Shown one piece after another: positions 50,995-59,567 of a DNA stretch of 64,000 bases. Position numbers and translations under genes: made by a program. The DNA is taken from contig NZ_JAVDUW010000001.1 of assembly GCF_031456495.1 (NCBI RefSeq), positions 1,798,001 to 1,862,000 on the forward strand, read 5' to 3'. The notes below the pieces were generated by a model that did no database searches, was not told the origin of the DNA, and saw nothing but the letters and a program-made list of their open reading frames with translations. The DNA is from Pedococcus sp031456495. GTDB taxonomy: Bacteria; Actinomycetota; Actinomycetes; Actinomycetales; Dermatophilaceae. Every line of letters begins with the position of its first letter. Positions within the stretch are counted from its first letter, which is position 1.

Positions 50995-53370
50995 TCAGGC
51001 CGGCTGGGGCTCCGGCTCGGGCTCGGGGTCCGGCGTGGGCTCCTGCGCCTCGGCGTCGGCCGGCTGGCCGCCATCGCCGCGCTTGACGGCCGCGAGCAGC
51101 ATCTGCGCCACGTCGACGACCTCGACGTCCTCGCCCCGGCCCTCGGACTGGGCGGCGGTGAGGCCGTCCGACATCATCACGCGGCAGAACGGGCAGCCGA
51201 TGGCGATGCGCTGGGCGCCGGTGCCGAGGGCCTCCTCGGTGCGGTTGGTGTTGATCCGCGTGCCGAGCTTCTCCTCCATCCACATGCGCGCACCACCGGC
51301 GCCGCAGCAGAACGACTTCTCCCTGCTGCGCTCCATCTCGGTGAGCTCGACGCCGGGCAGGGCGCCGATGAGCTCGCGCGGCGGCGCGTACACGCCGTTG
51401 TGGCGGCCGAGGTAGCACGGGTCGTGGTAGGTCACCGTGGCCGCGGTGGAGGCGACGTCCTTGGTGGAGGACTTCGCCGGCGCCTCGGCCGGGCGGGCGA
51501 CCGGGACGAGCTTCTTCTCGCGGACGAGCCGGTTGAGCAGCTGGGTGTGGTGGACCACCTCGTACTTGCCACCGAGCTGGGGGTACTCGTTCTTGATCGT
51601 GTTGAAGCAGTGCGCGCAGGTGACGACGATCTTGGTCGCGCCGACCTCGTTGAGGGTCTCGACGTTCTGCTGGGCGAGCATCTGGAAGAGGAACTCGTTG
51701 CCGGCCCGGCGGGCGGAGTCACCGGTGCAGGACTCGCCGTCGCCGAGGATCGCGAACGTGACCCCGGCCTGGTCGAGCAGCTCGGCCACCGCGCGGGTCG
51801 TCTTCTTGGCCCGGTCCTCGTAGGCGCCGGCGCAGCCGACCCAGAACAGGTAGTCCACGTCGTCGGCGGAGTCGACGTCCTGGCCGAGGATCTTGACCTC
51901 GAACGGCAGGTCCTTGGCCCAGTCGAGCCGGGCCCGGGCGGCCATGCCCCACGGGTTGCCCTTGTTCTCGAGGTTCTTGAACAGGCCGCCGAGCTCGTTG
52001 GGGAACGCGCTCTCGATGAGATTCTGGTAGCGGCGCATGTCGACGATCGCGTCGACGTGCTCGATGTCGACCGGGCACTGCTCGACGCAGGCGCCGCAGG
52101 TGGTGCACGACCACAGGACGTCCTGGTCGATGACCGCGTCCGGACCGTGCGGGTTGTATGCCGCGAGCGCGCCGACGCCGCCGCCCACGCCGTGGGTGCC
52201 CAGCGCGCCGTCGCCGGCCTTCTCGGCATACCCGGTCTCACCGATGAGCGGCACCTCGGCGAGGGCCGACAGGGACTCGGGCAGCTCGCCGCGGGCGTCC
52301 TCGGACGCGAGCAGCCACGGCGCCTTGGCGTGTGCGTGGTCGCGCAGCGTCATGACGAGCAGCTTGGGCGACAGCGGCTTGTCGGTGTTCCACGCGGGGC
52401 ACTGGGACTGGCAGCGGCCGCACTCGGTGCAGGTCGTGAAGTCGAGCAGGCCCTTCCAGGTGAAGTCCTCGACCTTGCCGACGCCGAGCGCAGCGTCCTC
52501 GTCGAGCTCCTCGATGTTCTCGAAGTCGACCGGCTCGCCCTTGACCAGCAGCGGCTGGAGCTCACCGAGGGAGGTGCGCCCGTCGGCGTGGCGCTTGAGG
52601 AAGATGTTGAAGAACGCCAGGAAGCGGTGCCAGGCCACGCCCATCGTCGGCTGCAGCGAGATGGTGATCATCCACGCGAACGAGATGAGGATCTTGACCG
52701 CAGCGATGACGACGATGAGGTTCTCCACCGTGTCGGTGGACAGGCCGGTGAAGGCGTTGCCGATCCAGCCGGTGAGCGGGAAGTGCAGCGCAGTGTCCTG
52801 GCCGGTGCCGAGCTGGCGGGCCAGGGTCCACTCCAGCGCGCGGAGCAGGCCGATGCAGATCGTGACGCCGAGGATGGTGAGCTCGACGTAGTAGGCCTGC
52901 CAGAACGTCGACCCGAAGAACCGGCTGCGGCGCCCGCCCTCGCCGGCGGCGCTGCGCGGGTGGTTCTTCTGGCGGATCGCCATCAGCACCACGATGCCGA
53001 TGAAGCCGCCGAAGGCAAAGACGTCGGTGACCCACTCGTAGAGGAAGAAGTGGCCGATCAGCGGGAGCGCGAACTCGGGGTTCGCGAGCTGGCCGAAGGC
53101 GTTGACCAGCGTGAAGAACAGCACCCCGAAGCTGATCATCGTGAACCAGTGCGCCACCGCCACGACCGGCAGCCGCGACATCCTCGTGTGGCCGAGGAAC
53201 TCCCGCAGCAGGGTGCGGGTGCGGGTGGCCTTGTCGTCGGTGCGGCCGGGAGCCGGCTGGCCGAGGCGGAAGACCGCGAGGAACTGGCCGACGACCCGGG
53301 CGAAGAGGGCCACCGCGACGAGCGTGACGACCCCGCAGACCACGAGCGCGACGATCTGGAGTGCAGACAT
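50995..53370 (-). CDS. etfD: Membrane (Fe-S) oxidoreductase linking ETF to the respiratory chain, EtfD family
   Basis: A 791-residue protein from ATG 53370. The N-terminal ~260 residues hold five to six membrane helices with His residues for heme b (nitrate reductase gamma-like). Two 4Fe-4S motifs follow: CTECGRCQSQCPAW and CTTCGACVEQCPVD. The C-terminal half carries two CCG domains of the heterodisulfide reductase type (ESCTGDSARRAG...CAHCFNTIKNEYP and SFCCGAGGARMW). This matches the EtfD family (M. tuberculosis Rv0338c), which takes electrons from ETF after acyl-CoA dehydrogenases and gives them to quinone. The start is 11 bp from a copy of the FadE5 operator, linking it to beta-oxidation. 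A polar Pro/Glu tail ends the protein. Confidence 0.9.
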   Translation of the reverse strand: MSALQIVALVVCGVVTLVAVALFARVVGQFLAVFRLGQPAPGRTDDKATRTRTLLREFLGHTRMSRLPVVAVAHWFTMISFGVLFFTLVNAFGQLANPEFALPLIGHFFLYEWVTDVFAFGGFIGIVVLMAIRQKNHPRSAAGEGGRRSRFFGSTFWQAYYVELTILGVTICIGLLRALEWTLARQLGTGQDTALHFPLTGWIGNAFTGLSTDTVENLIVVIAAVKILISFAWMITISLQPTMGVAWHRFLAFFNIFLKRHADGRTSLGELQPLLVKGEPVDFENIEELDEDAALGVGKVEDFTWKGLLDFTTCTECGRCQSQCPAWNTDKPLSPKLLVMTLRDHAHAKAPWLLASEDARGELPESLSALAEVPLIGETGYAEKAGDGALGTHGVGGGVGALAAYNPHGPDAVIDQDVLWSCTTCGACVEQCPVDIEHVDAIVDMRRYQNLIESAFPNELGGLFKNLENKGNPWGMAARARLDWAKDLPFEVKILGQDVDSADDVDYLFWVGCAGAYEDRAKKTTRAVAELLDQAGVTFAILGDGESCTGDSARRAGNEFLFQMLAQQNVETLNEVGATKIVVTCAHCFNTIKNEYPQLGGKYEVVHHTQLLNRLVREKKLVPVARPAEAPAKSSTKDVASTAATVTYHDPCYLGRHNGVYAPPRELIGALPGVELTEMERSREKSFCCGAGGARMWMEEKLGTRINTNRTEEALGTGAQRIAIGCPFCRVMMSDGLTAAQSEGRGEDVEVVDVAQMLLAAVKRGDGGQPADAEAQEPTPDPEPEPEPQPA

Positions 53371-53380
53371 GCGCGCCACT

Positions 53381-53394
53381 CTACTGGCCGGTAA
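53381..53394. promoter_or_regulatory. Operator-like palindrome before etfD
   Basis: CTACTGGCCGGTAA agrees with YTACYNGCCRGTAR, the pattern of the two sites before the FadE5-type gene. It lies 11-24 bp before the etfD start and coincides with the last codons of the ECF sigma gene (its stop is the CTA/TAG). Confidence 0.65.
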
Positions 53395-54001
53395 GCGCCC
53401 GCTCACCTCGTTGTGACCCGTGCCGCACCATGGTGTCGGACGCCTCCGGCACCCGCCCGCCGGGCGGCTCCACGGGCCCGGCGTCGAGCACCCGGCGCAG
53501 CCGCTCGCGGGCGCGCTGGAGTCGCTTGCGGGCCGAGGTGGGGCTGACCCCCAGCACGACGGCCACCTGTTCGCCGGTGAGCCCGTCCCAGTACGCCAGC
53601 GCGAGCACCTCCCGGTCGTCGGGACCGAGGCGGAGCAGCGCCGCCCGCACGGTGTCGACCGCGGCGTCGTCCGCCGGCGCCGTCGCGGGCGCCGTCACCC
53701 GGTTCCCCGCCAGCTCGGCGCGCAGCCGTGCGGTCGCGTCGTGCCGGCGCGCCTGGCCGCGACGGTGGTTGGCGAGGGTCCGGCGCGCGATCGCCAGCAT
53801 CCACGCGAGGGCGTGGTCCGGGTCGTCGGGGGCGTCGGTCATGCGGCGCCACGCGGTGGTGAGGACCTCCTGGAGCACGTCGGCGGCGTCCTCGGCCGGG
53901 CTGGTGCGGCGGGCGAGGTAGGCCAGGACCCGCGGCCCGTGGGCGGCGGCGAGCTCCTCCAGCCGGCGCTCGCCGGGCGTCCGCCCCGTCACCGGTCGCA
54001 C
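53381..54001 (-). CDS. ECF RNA polymerase sigma factor (sigma-70 family)
   Basis: A 206-residue sigma factor from GTG 54001. Region 2 is at residues ~20-85 (RTSPAEDAADVLQEVLTTAWRRM, ALAWMLAIARRTLANHRRG) and region 4 at ~125-180 (LLRLGPDDREVLALAYWDGLTGEQVAVVLGVSPTSARKRLQRARERLRRVL). It should direct RNA polymerase to a set of stress genes. Its 5' end overlaps the end of the membrane-protein gene upstream by 13 bp, so the two are coupled. etfD starts 11 bp downstream and may be read through. Confidence 0.92.
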   Translation of the reverse strand: MRPVTGRTPGERRLEELAAAHGPRVLAYLARRTSPAEDAADVLQEVLTTAWRRMTDAPDDPDHALAWMLAIARRTLANHRRGQARRHDATARLRAELAGNRVTAPATAPADDAAVDTVRAALLRLGPDDREVLALAYWDGLTGEQVAVVLGVSPTSARKRLQRARERLRRVLDAGPVEPPGGRVPEASDTMVRHGSQRGERALTGQ

Positions 54002-54705
54002 CCGACGAACTCCGGGTCGCGGCTGACGGCCAGGAAGCGGTCCGGCTCCCAGGTGCCGACACTGCCCTCCTGCGGGCTGATCCGGCGGGCCTCGGCGTCG
54101 AGGCCCTCCATCGCCCGGCGGGCCTCGGCCGTGACCGCGGCGTCACGGTCCCGGGTCGCCCGGACGAGGGTGCACCCCCAGTCGCCGCTGGCGCTGGACA
54201 GCATGCCCACCCGCAGGCTGGTCTCCTGGACCGTGCCGCGGACCCCGGGGGCGCACGTGCCGTCCGAGGCGTACGAGCGCGCCTGCTGCTGGGCGTACTC
54301 CGCCCACTGGTGGCCGGGCGGCGCCGGGACGTCGGTCGGGGCGAGCGTCGCCACGTATGCCGCGAAGTCCCTGGCGCACGTGTCGATCCGCTCCGAGCCG
54401 TCCTCCATGCCCGGGTTCAGCGCGGGGTTGCCGTACGTCCCGGTCTGCGCGAGGAAGTGCTGGGCCGCCCAGGCGCCGCTCGGCACCAGGACGATCGCCG
54501 CCGCCGTCGCGACGGCAGCCGCCGGGTGCCGGCGCCGCAGGCCCCGGACCCGACCACGCAGGGTCCGGTCGGCCGCGACCACCTCGGCCGCGACGGCGAG
54601 GGCCAGGCCGGAGGTGCGGTCGGGGTCGAGCTCGGGCAGGGTCGGGGCTGCTGCGGTGAGCAGGGCGCCCAGGGCATCGCCGTCTGCGGGCGTGGTGGTG
54701 TCCAT
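53989..54705 (-). CDS. Single-pass membrane protein, probable partner of the ECF sigma factor
   Basis: A 238-residue protein from ATG 54705. Residues 1-60 are cytoplasmic and acidic then basic (ELDPDRTSGLALAVAAEVVAADRTLRGRVRGLRRRHP), residues ~64-84 a membrane helix, and the remaining ~150 residues lie outside, with four Cys (DTCARDF, GTCAPG, WGCTLV, VGCDR). It lacks the HxxxCxxC zinc motif of ZAS anti-sigma factors. Overlap with the sigma gene suggests a regulatory pair, but the usual order (sigma first) is reversed. An anti-sigma role is inference. Confidence 0.65.
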   Translation of the reverse strand: MDTTTPADGDALGALLTAAAPTLPELDPDRTSGLALAVAAEVVAADRTLRGRVRGLRRRHPAAAVATAAAIVLVPSGAWAAQHFLAQTGTYGNPALNPGMEDGSERIDTCARDFAAYVATLAPTDVPAPPGHQWAEYAQQQARSYASDGTCAPGVRGTVQETSLRVGMLSSASGDWGCTLVRATRDRDAAVTAEARRAMEGLDAEARRISPQEGSVGTWEPDRFLAVSRDPEFVGCDR

Positions 54706-54890
54706 GCCCCCGTACTGTCCGCCCACGCCCGAAGTGTGACAGGGGTCCCACGACGGGCGTCCCGGCGTTGCGGGGTTCGATAACCGTCTGTTGGAATATG
54801 CATAACGCCAGATTCGCTGCACTTGGCGAGACAGCGAACGCCCGCGCCCGCGCGCACCCGGAGCACGCGGCATACCGACAAGGACGGCAC

Positions 54891-55817
54891 ATGCCCATCT
54901 ACGACGACGTGACCCAGCTCATCGGCAACACCCCGCTGGTCCGGATCAACCGCCTCATCGACAGCGACGCGACCGTGGCGGCGAAGCTGGAGTTCTACAA
55001 CCCGGCGAGCTCGGTCAAGGACCGCATCGGCGTCTCGATCGTCGACGCGGCGGAGGCGTCGGGCGAGCTCAAGCCGGGCGGCACGATCGTCGAGGCCACG
55101 TCGGGCAACACCGGCATCGCGCTGGCCATGGTCGGCGCGGCCCGCGGCTACAACGTCGTCCTCACCATGCCGGAGACGATGAGCAAGGAGCGCCGCGCCC
55201 TGCTGCGCGCGTACGGCGCCGAGCTCGTCCTCACCGAGGGTGCCCTGGGCATGAAGGGCGCTGTCGCCAAGTCCGAGGAGATCGCCGCCGAGCGTGGCGG
55301 CATCCTGGCCCGCCAGTTCGCCAACGCCGCGAACCCGGAGATCCACCGCAAGACCACGGCCGAGGAGATCTGGAAGGACACCGACGGCCAGGTCGACATC
55401 GTCGTCGCGGGCATCGGCACCGGCGGCACCATCACCGGTGTCGGCCAGGTGCTCAAGGCCCGCAAGCACGGGGTGCAGATGATCGCCGTCGAGCCGGCCG
55501 AGTCGCCGATCCTCAACGGTGGCGAGCCCGGCCCGCACAAGATCCAGGGCCTCGGCGCCAACTTCGTGCCCGAGATCCTCGACCGCGACATCTACGACGA
55601 GGTCATCGACATCAACGCCGAGACCTCGGTCGAGTGGGCCCGCCGGGCCGCCAAGGAGGAGGGCCTGCTCGTCGGCCTCTCGTCCGGTGCCGCGCTCGCC
55701 GCCGCCGACCAGGTCGCCCGCCGCCCCGAGAACGCCGGCAAGACGATCGTCGTGATCATCCCCAGCTTCGGCGAGCGGTACCTGTCCACCATCCTCTTCT
55801 CCGACCTGCTCGACTGA
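54891..55817 (+). CDS. cysK: Cysteine synthase A (O-acetylserine sulfhydrylase)
   Basis: A 308-residue PLP enzyme. NPASSVKDRIG contains the Schiff-base Lys, EATSGNTGIALA the phosphate-side loop, and GIGTGGTITG the PLP phosphate-binding loop. It makes cysteine from O-acetylserine and sulphide. epsC follows 17 bp downstream, giving both last steps of cysteine synthesis in one operon. ATG 54891 is preceded by AAGGACGG. An A+T-rich patch about 85-115 bp upstream (TTGGAATATGCATAAC) probably holds the promoter. Confidence 0.95.
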   Translation: MPIYDDVTQLIGNTPLVRINRLIDSDATVAAKLEFYNPASSVKDRIGVSIVDAAEASGELKPGGTIVEATSGNTGIALAMVGAARGYNVVLTMPETMSKERRALLRAYGAELVLTEGALGMKGAVAKSEEIAAERGGILARQFANAANPEIHRKTTAEEIWKDTDGQVDIVVAGIGTGGTITGVGQVLKARKHGVQMIAVEPAESPILNGGEPGPHKIQGLGANFVPEILDRDIYDEVIDINAETSVEWARRAAKEEGLLVGLSSGAALAAADQVARRPENAGKTIVVIIPSFGERYLSTILFSDLLD

Positions 55818-55834
55818 TCGGCGGCGCTTCCTTC

Positions 55835-56434
55835 GTGACCCTCGCCCTGTACGCCCGCCGCGCCCGCCACCGCGTCGTCGACGACCTCGACGCCGCGGTG
55901 GCGCGCGACCCCGCAGCTGCCTCGCGGTTCGACCTCGCGCTGAACTCGCCCGGCCTGCACGCCGTCTGGGCCTACCGCCTCGCCCACCGCATGTGGCTGC
56001 GCGGCGGCGCCTGGAAGCCCGCGGCCCGGCTGCTCATGACGGCCGTCCGCTCCGTGACGGGCGTCGAGATCCACCCGGCCGCCGTCATCGGCCGGCGCTT
56101 CTTCATCGACCACGGCATGGGCGTCGTCATCGGCGAGACCGCCGAGGTCGGCGACGACGTCATGATCTACCACGGCGTCACCCTGGGCGGCCGGTCGCTG
56201 GAGAAGGTCAAGCGCCACCCGACGGTCGGCTCACGCGTGACCATCGGCGCCGGCGCCCGGGTCCTCGGTCCGGTCTACATCGGCGACGACGCGCAGATCG
56301 GCGCGAACTCCGTGGTGGTCAAGGACGTCCCGGCCGGGGCGATCGCGACCGGCGTGCCGGCGACCATCCGCTTCCCGCAGGGCCGCGAGGACCCCTACGA
56401 GGCGATGTTCCGCGACCCGGCGCTCTGGATCTGA
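55835..56434 (+). CDS. epsC: Serine O-acetyltransferase, EpsC type
   Basis: A 199-residue enzyme from GTG 55835. An N-terminal helical domain (LALYARRARHRVVDDLDAAVARDPAA) precedes a left-handed beta-helix of hexapeptide repeats (IHPAAVIGRRFFIDHGMGVVIGETAEVGDDVMIYHGVTLGG). His in DHGMG and in YHGVTLGG are the catalytic bases. It makes O-acetylserine for the CysK encoded upstream, and the two may form the cysteine synthase complex through the C-terminal Ile (ends ...ALWI). The gene overlaps by 40 bp the end of the convergent CHAT gene. Confidence 0.93.
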   Translation: MTLALYARRARHRVVDDLDAAVARDPAAASRFDLALNSPGLHAVWAYRLAHRMWLRGGAWKPAARLLMTAVRSVTGVEIHPAAVIGRRFFIDHGMGVVIGETAEVGDDVMIYHGVTLGGRSLEKVKRHPTVGSRVTIGAGARVLGPVYIGDDAQIGANSVVVKDVPAGAIATGVPATIRFPQGREDPYEAMFRDPALWI

Positions 56435-59022
56435 GCGCCGAACCGGCGGCCCGCGACTCCCGGGCGCGCCTCCTCGGTTCCCGCTGCGCCGTCACCGGTC
56501 GCACGGGACGTGTCCGTGCCCGTCGGCGGCTGCCAGTCGGTGCCGTAGAGGCAGAACGCGCCGGCTGCCGGCTCCTGCGCCACCACGGCGGCGAGCGCTG
56601 CCGACGCGGACCGGCCTGACGCCAGGCCGGCGTGGTACGCCTCCATCGCGGTGGCGGCGACCTCGTCGCTGACCGGTGCCACGGCGGCGACCACGCTGCG
56701 CACGCCCAGGCCGAGGAGCGCCGCGGTGAGCCCGAGCGGCTCGTCGCCCGGTCGCGGGTCGATCCGTCCCACGTCGCAGGCCGACAGCACGACGTGCCGC
56801 GGTGCCGCCGGGCGTGGGAGCTCGTGCGCGAAGACCGGCCCGTCGGCCATGTGCAGCGAGGAGAACCACGGGCTCTGCGGCTCGTGCGTCCCGTGTGCAG
56901 CCACGTGCACCAGGCCGTCGGCGCCCAGAGCGCCGCGCACGTCACCGCTCTCCGCCTGCAGGACGACACGTGACTGCACACCCGCGGCGTCCCAGTGCTC
57001 GCCCACGCGCCCGGCCTCGACGTCGGCACGGCGCAGGCGCGGACCGGTGAGCGCGGTGACGGTGAACGTCCCCTCCGGCCCAGGGCCGTCCTCCAGCAGC
57101 GGCGCCGACCATCGGGTCACCGACGGCGCGACGGTCACCGCCCGGCCCGCCAGCGACGGCAGCATGCCCCACGGCACCGAGCGCAGCGTCAGGCCGGGCA
57201 CCACCACGACCGGCCCGTCCTCGAGCGGGAGTGGGCCGAGCAGCAGGTCGCCCAGGGCGCCCAGCGACTCCTCGACGGCGCGGCCGACGGCCGCCTGCAG
57301 GGCGGGGTGCGGGCCGGCGAACGCGTGCGCCCGCAGGTCGCGAGAGAGCCGGTCGGCCAGCTCCGCCGCCCGGGCAGCGGGACCGAGGTGGTGCACGGAC
57401 GACGACCTCGCGCCCACCACCAGCGCGTGCTGCCCGCCGTCGTGCGCGAACATCACGACCGCCTGCTCACCCCGGTCGTGCAGCAGCCGCCGAGCCGTGC
57501 CGTATGCCGTGGGTGCGCCCCCGCCTGCGGCGCCGCGGTCCTCGGCCGTGGCCCAGTCGAGCTGGCTGACCTGCCACTCGAGGTCGGCCGCCCGGGAACG
57601 AAGTCGTGCCGCGTCGCTGCCGTCGGCGCTGTCCGCCGCCTCGCGCCGGGCCTGCCGCAGCTCCGCCAGCAGGGACGCCGCCCGGGAGTCGGTGGGCACC
57701 GTCACCGGCGCGAGCCGGTGCGAGACGGCGCGCCAGCGCTCGACCGAGTCGAACACCCGGCCCACGGTGCCGTCGGCGAGCGCGTCGGTGACGTCGAAGT
57801 CGGCCAGCCGCTGGCCGTGCAGTGCCAGGGCCGAGCGGATCTCCAGGCTCTGCGTGGGCGCGACCCGGTCGGTGAGCCGCTGCAGGGCGGTCCGGACGGT
57901 GCGGCGGGCACGCGCCCGGTCGCCCTGCGCCACGGCGACCCTCGCGACCAGCAGCCGCTCGTGCATGTCGGCGGCCAGCCCCTGCCGCACGCGGCCCTCG
58001 AGCCGGCCGACCGCCGTGCCTGCCGCGTGGACGTCACCGCGCAGCAGGGCCGCCTCCACCTCCACCCGGGCCGCGAGCCGCTCGTCCGGAAGCACCGGCC
58101 GCGCGACCTCGTGCCACGGGGCGACCACCCGGTTGAGCCCCCGAGGGACGACGCCCTCGGCGAGGTCGACCGAGGACCGCAGCAGCGCGGCATACCGCTG
58201 CCGGTCGGTCGCCCCACGCGCCCGGTAGGCCGTCACGGCCGCGCCCAGGTGCTCGCGGGCCGCGGCCGGGGCGTCGCGCAGCAGCGCGCAGGTCGCGAGG
58301 TCGACCCGCAGGTCCGCCTCCTCGAGCCGGTGGCCCTCGGCCAGGGCCTCGCCGAGCGCCCGCGCGAGGGTCTCGCGCGCCTGGTCGAGCAGGCCGGCCT
58401 CGAGCAGGACGAGGGCCAGGTCGTGCTGCGCCCGGACCCGCCCGACCGGTGCCTCCATGGCGTCGGCCTCGCGCATGAGGGTGATGGCCTCGGGCAGTCG
58501 GCCTGCGTAGAAGGCGAGGCAGCCGAGGTTGTGGCGCGCCTTGAACTCCTGCTCGGGCACCCCCTCGGCGACGGCGATCGCCAGGGCCCGCTCGAGCTCC
58601 TCGCGTGCGGGGTCCAGCTCGAGCAGCGACAGGTGGGCCAGGCCGCCGTTGAGCAGCGCCGAGACCTGCTCGCGCGGGGTGAGGAGCTCGTCCGGCCGCT
58701 CGACCCGGGCCAGGGCGGCGAGCGCGCCGCGCCAGTCCTGGCAGGCCACCTGCACGACTGCCTCCTGCACCCCGGTGAGGGCGAGCAGCCGGGGCGACAT
58801 GGTGGAGGTGCGGACGTCCTCGAGCAGGGCGAGCGCGCGGTCACGGCCGTGCAGCGCGACCGTCGACCACGCCAGGGTGATGAGCACCCGACCCCGGGCG
58901 AGCTCGCGGGCCTCGCCGGAGAGGCCTTCGGCGAGCCGAAGCGCCCGGCGCAGGCAGCGCTCGGCGTCGCGGAAGCGACCGATCGAGTTGAGGTGGCGGC
59001 CCTGCTCGAGCAGCTGCAGCAC
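56395..59022 (-). CDS. TPR-CHAT caspase-like protease
   Basis: About 875 residues. Residues ~1-480 are tandem helical repeats of TPR type (LEQGRHLNSIGRFRDAERCLRRAL, ARHNLGCLAFYAGRLPEAITL). The C-terminal ~330 residues form a CHAT domain (caspase HetF-associated): His710 in VHVAAHGTHE and Cys749 in VVLSACDVGR are the catalytic dyad, so the protein looks active. It is the last gene of a four-gene operon with a subtilase, a sigma factor and a small protein. The start is uncertain: GTG 59022 is the first usable codon after the small-protein stop (59052), though its ribosome site (GAGG) is distant. TPR-CHAT proteins elsewhere are activated through the repeats and cut a partner protein; the target here is unknown. 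Confidence 0.85.
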   Translation of the reverse strand: MLQLLEQGRHLNSIGRFRDAERCLRRALRLAEGLSGEARELARGRVLITLAWSTVALHGRDRALALLEDVRTSTMSPRLLALTGVQEAVVQVACQDWRGALAALARVERPDELLTPREQVSALLNGGLAHLSLLELDPAREELERALAIAVAEGVPEQEFKARHNLGCLAFYAGRLPEAITLMREADAMEAPVGRVRAQHDLALVLLEAGLLDQARETLARALGEALAEGHRLEEADLRVDLATCALLRDAPAAAREHLGAAVTAYRARGATDRQRYAALLRSSVDLAEGVVPRGLNRVVAPWHEVARPVLPDERLAARVEVEAALLRGDVHAAGTAVGRLEGRVRQGLAADMHERLLVARVAVAQGDRARARRTVRTALQRLTDRVAPTQSLEIRSALALHGQRLADFDVTDALADGTVGRVFDSVERWRAVSHRLAPVTVPTDSRAASLLAELRQARREAADSADGSDAARLRSRAADLEWQVSQLDWATAEDRGAAGGGAPTAYGTARRLLHDRGEQAVVMFAHDGGQHALVVGARSSSVHHLGPAARAAELADRLSRDLRAHAFAGPHPALQAAVGRAVEESLGALGDLLLGPLPLEDGPVVVVPGLTLRSVPWGMLPSLAGRAVTVAPSVTRWSAPLLEDGPGPEGTFTVTALTGPRLRRADVEAGRVGEHWDAAGVQSRVVLQAESGDVRGALGADGLVHVAAHGTHEPQSPWFSSLHMADGPVFAHELPRPAAPRHVVLSACDVGRIDPRPGDEPLGLTAALLGLGVRSVVAAVAPVSDEVAATAMEAYHAGLASGRSASAALAAVVAQEPAAGAFCLYGTDWQPPTGTDTSRATGDGAAGTEEARPGVAGRRFGAQIQSAGSRNIAS

Positions 59023-59051
59023 GCGGGGGTCGGCTACCTCGATGGCAGGTC

Positions 59052-59567
59052 CTAGACCTCGATCGCCGGCGTGATGACCGGCTTGCCGTCGGGCTCGTCG
59101 AGGCGCCGCATGACGAGGTGCACCAGGCCGCGCTCGACCGCGGCGAAGGTGAACCGCCCGGCCTCGTCGGTGGTGGTCTCCTGCGTGCCCGAGCGCTCCC
59201 GGAGCTCGACCGCCGTGGGGCCGGTCGTCACCCAGCCGCTGATCCGGGCGCTCGTGCCGTCGACCACCTCGATGGTGATCATGGCGCTGAGCCGGTCGCT
59301 GGAGAACGTCACGGTGCCGGCGCGGTCGTACGCGGTCGTGCGCACCCCGGCCAGCTCTGCCGTCGTCGTGGTGATCTCGGCGACCTCGGCCTCGAGGGCC
59401 GCCACGCTCATCGCGAACTTCGCCCGGTCGGCCAGCCCGCTCGGCACCGGGTCGCTCGCCTGCCACACGGTCCGCAGCGTCGCGAGGGCGCGCAGGTCGA
59501 GGTCGTCGAGCGCGCCGTCCTCGCCGTCGACGGGGCCGGTCACGGGGTCCTGGTCCATCGGACTCAT
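59052..59567 (-). CDS. Small protein of the subtilase-sigma-CHAT operon
   Basis: A 171-residue protein whose ATG shares one base with the sigma factor stop (TGATG). The N-terminal ~50 residues are acidic (MDQDPVTGPVDGEDGALDDLDLRALATLRTVWQASDPVP). A helical part follows (DRAKFAMSVAALEAEVAEI), and the last ~90 residues form a beta-sandwich like that of carboxypeptidase regulatory domains (VVDGTSARISGWVTTGPTAVELRERSGTQETTTDEAGRFTFAAVERG). No signal peptide or helix, so cytoplasmic. Position between sigma factor and CHAT protease suggests an adaptor, a sigma inhibitor or a protease substrate. Not recognised as a named family. Confidence 0.7.
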   Translation of the reverse strand: MSPMDQDPVTGPVDGEDGALDDLDLRALATLRTVWQASDPVPSGLADRAKFAMSVAALEAEVAEITTTTAELAGVRTTAYDRAGTVTFSSDRLSAMITIEVVDGTSARISGWVTTGPTAVELRERSGTQETTTDEAGRFTFAAVERGLVHLVMRRLDEPDGKPVITPAIEV

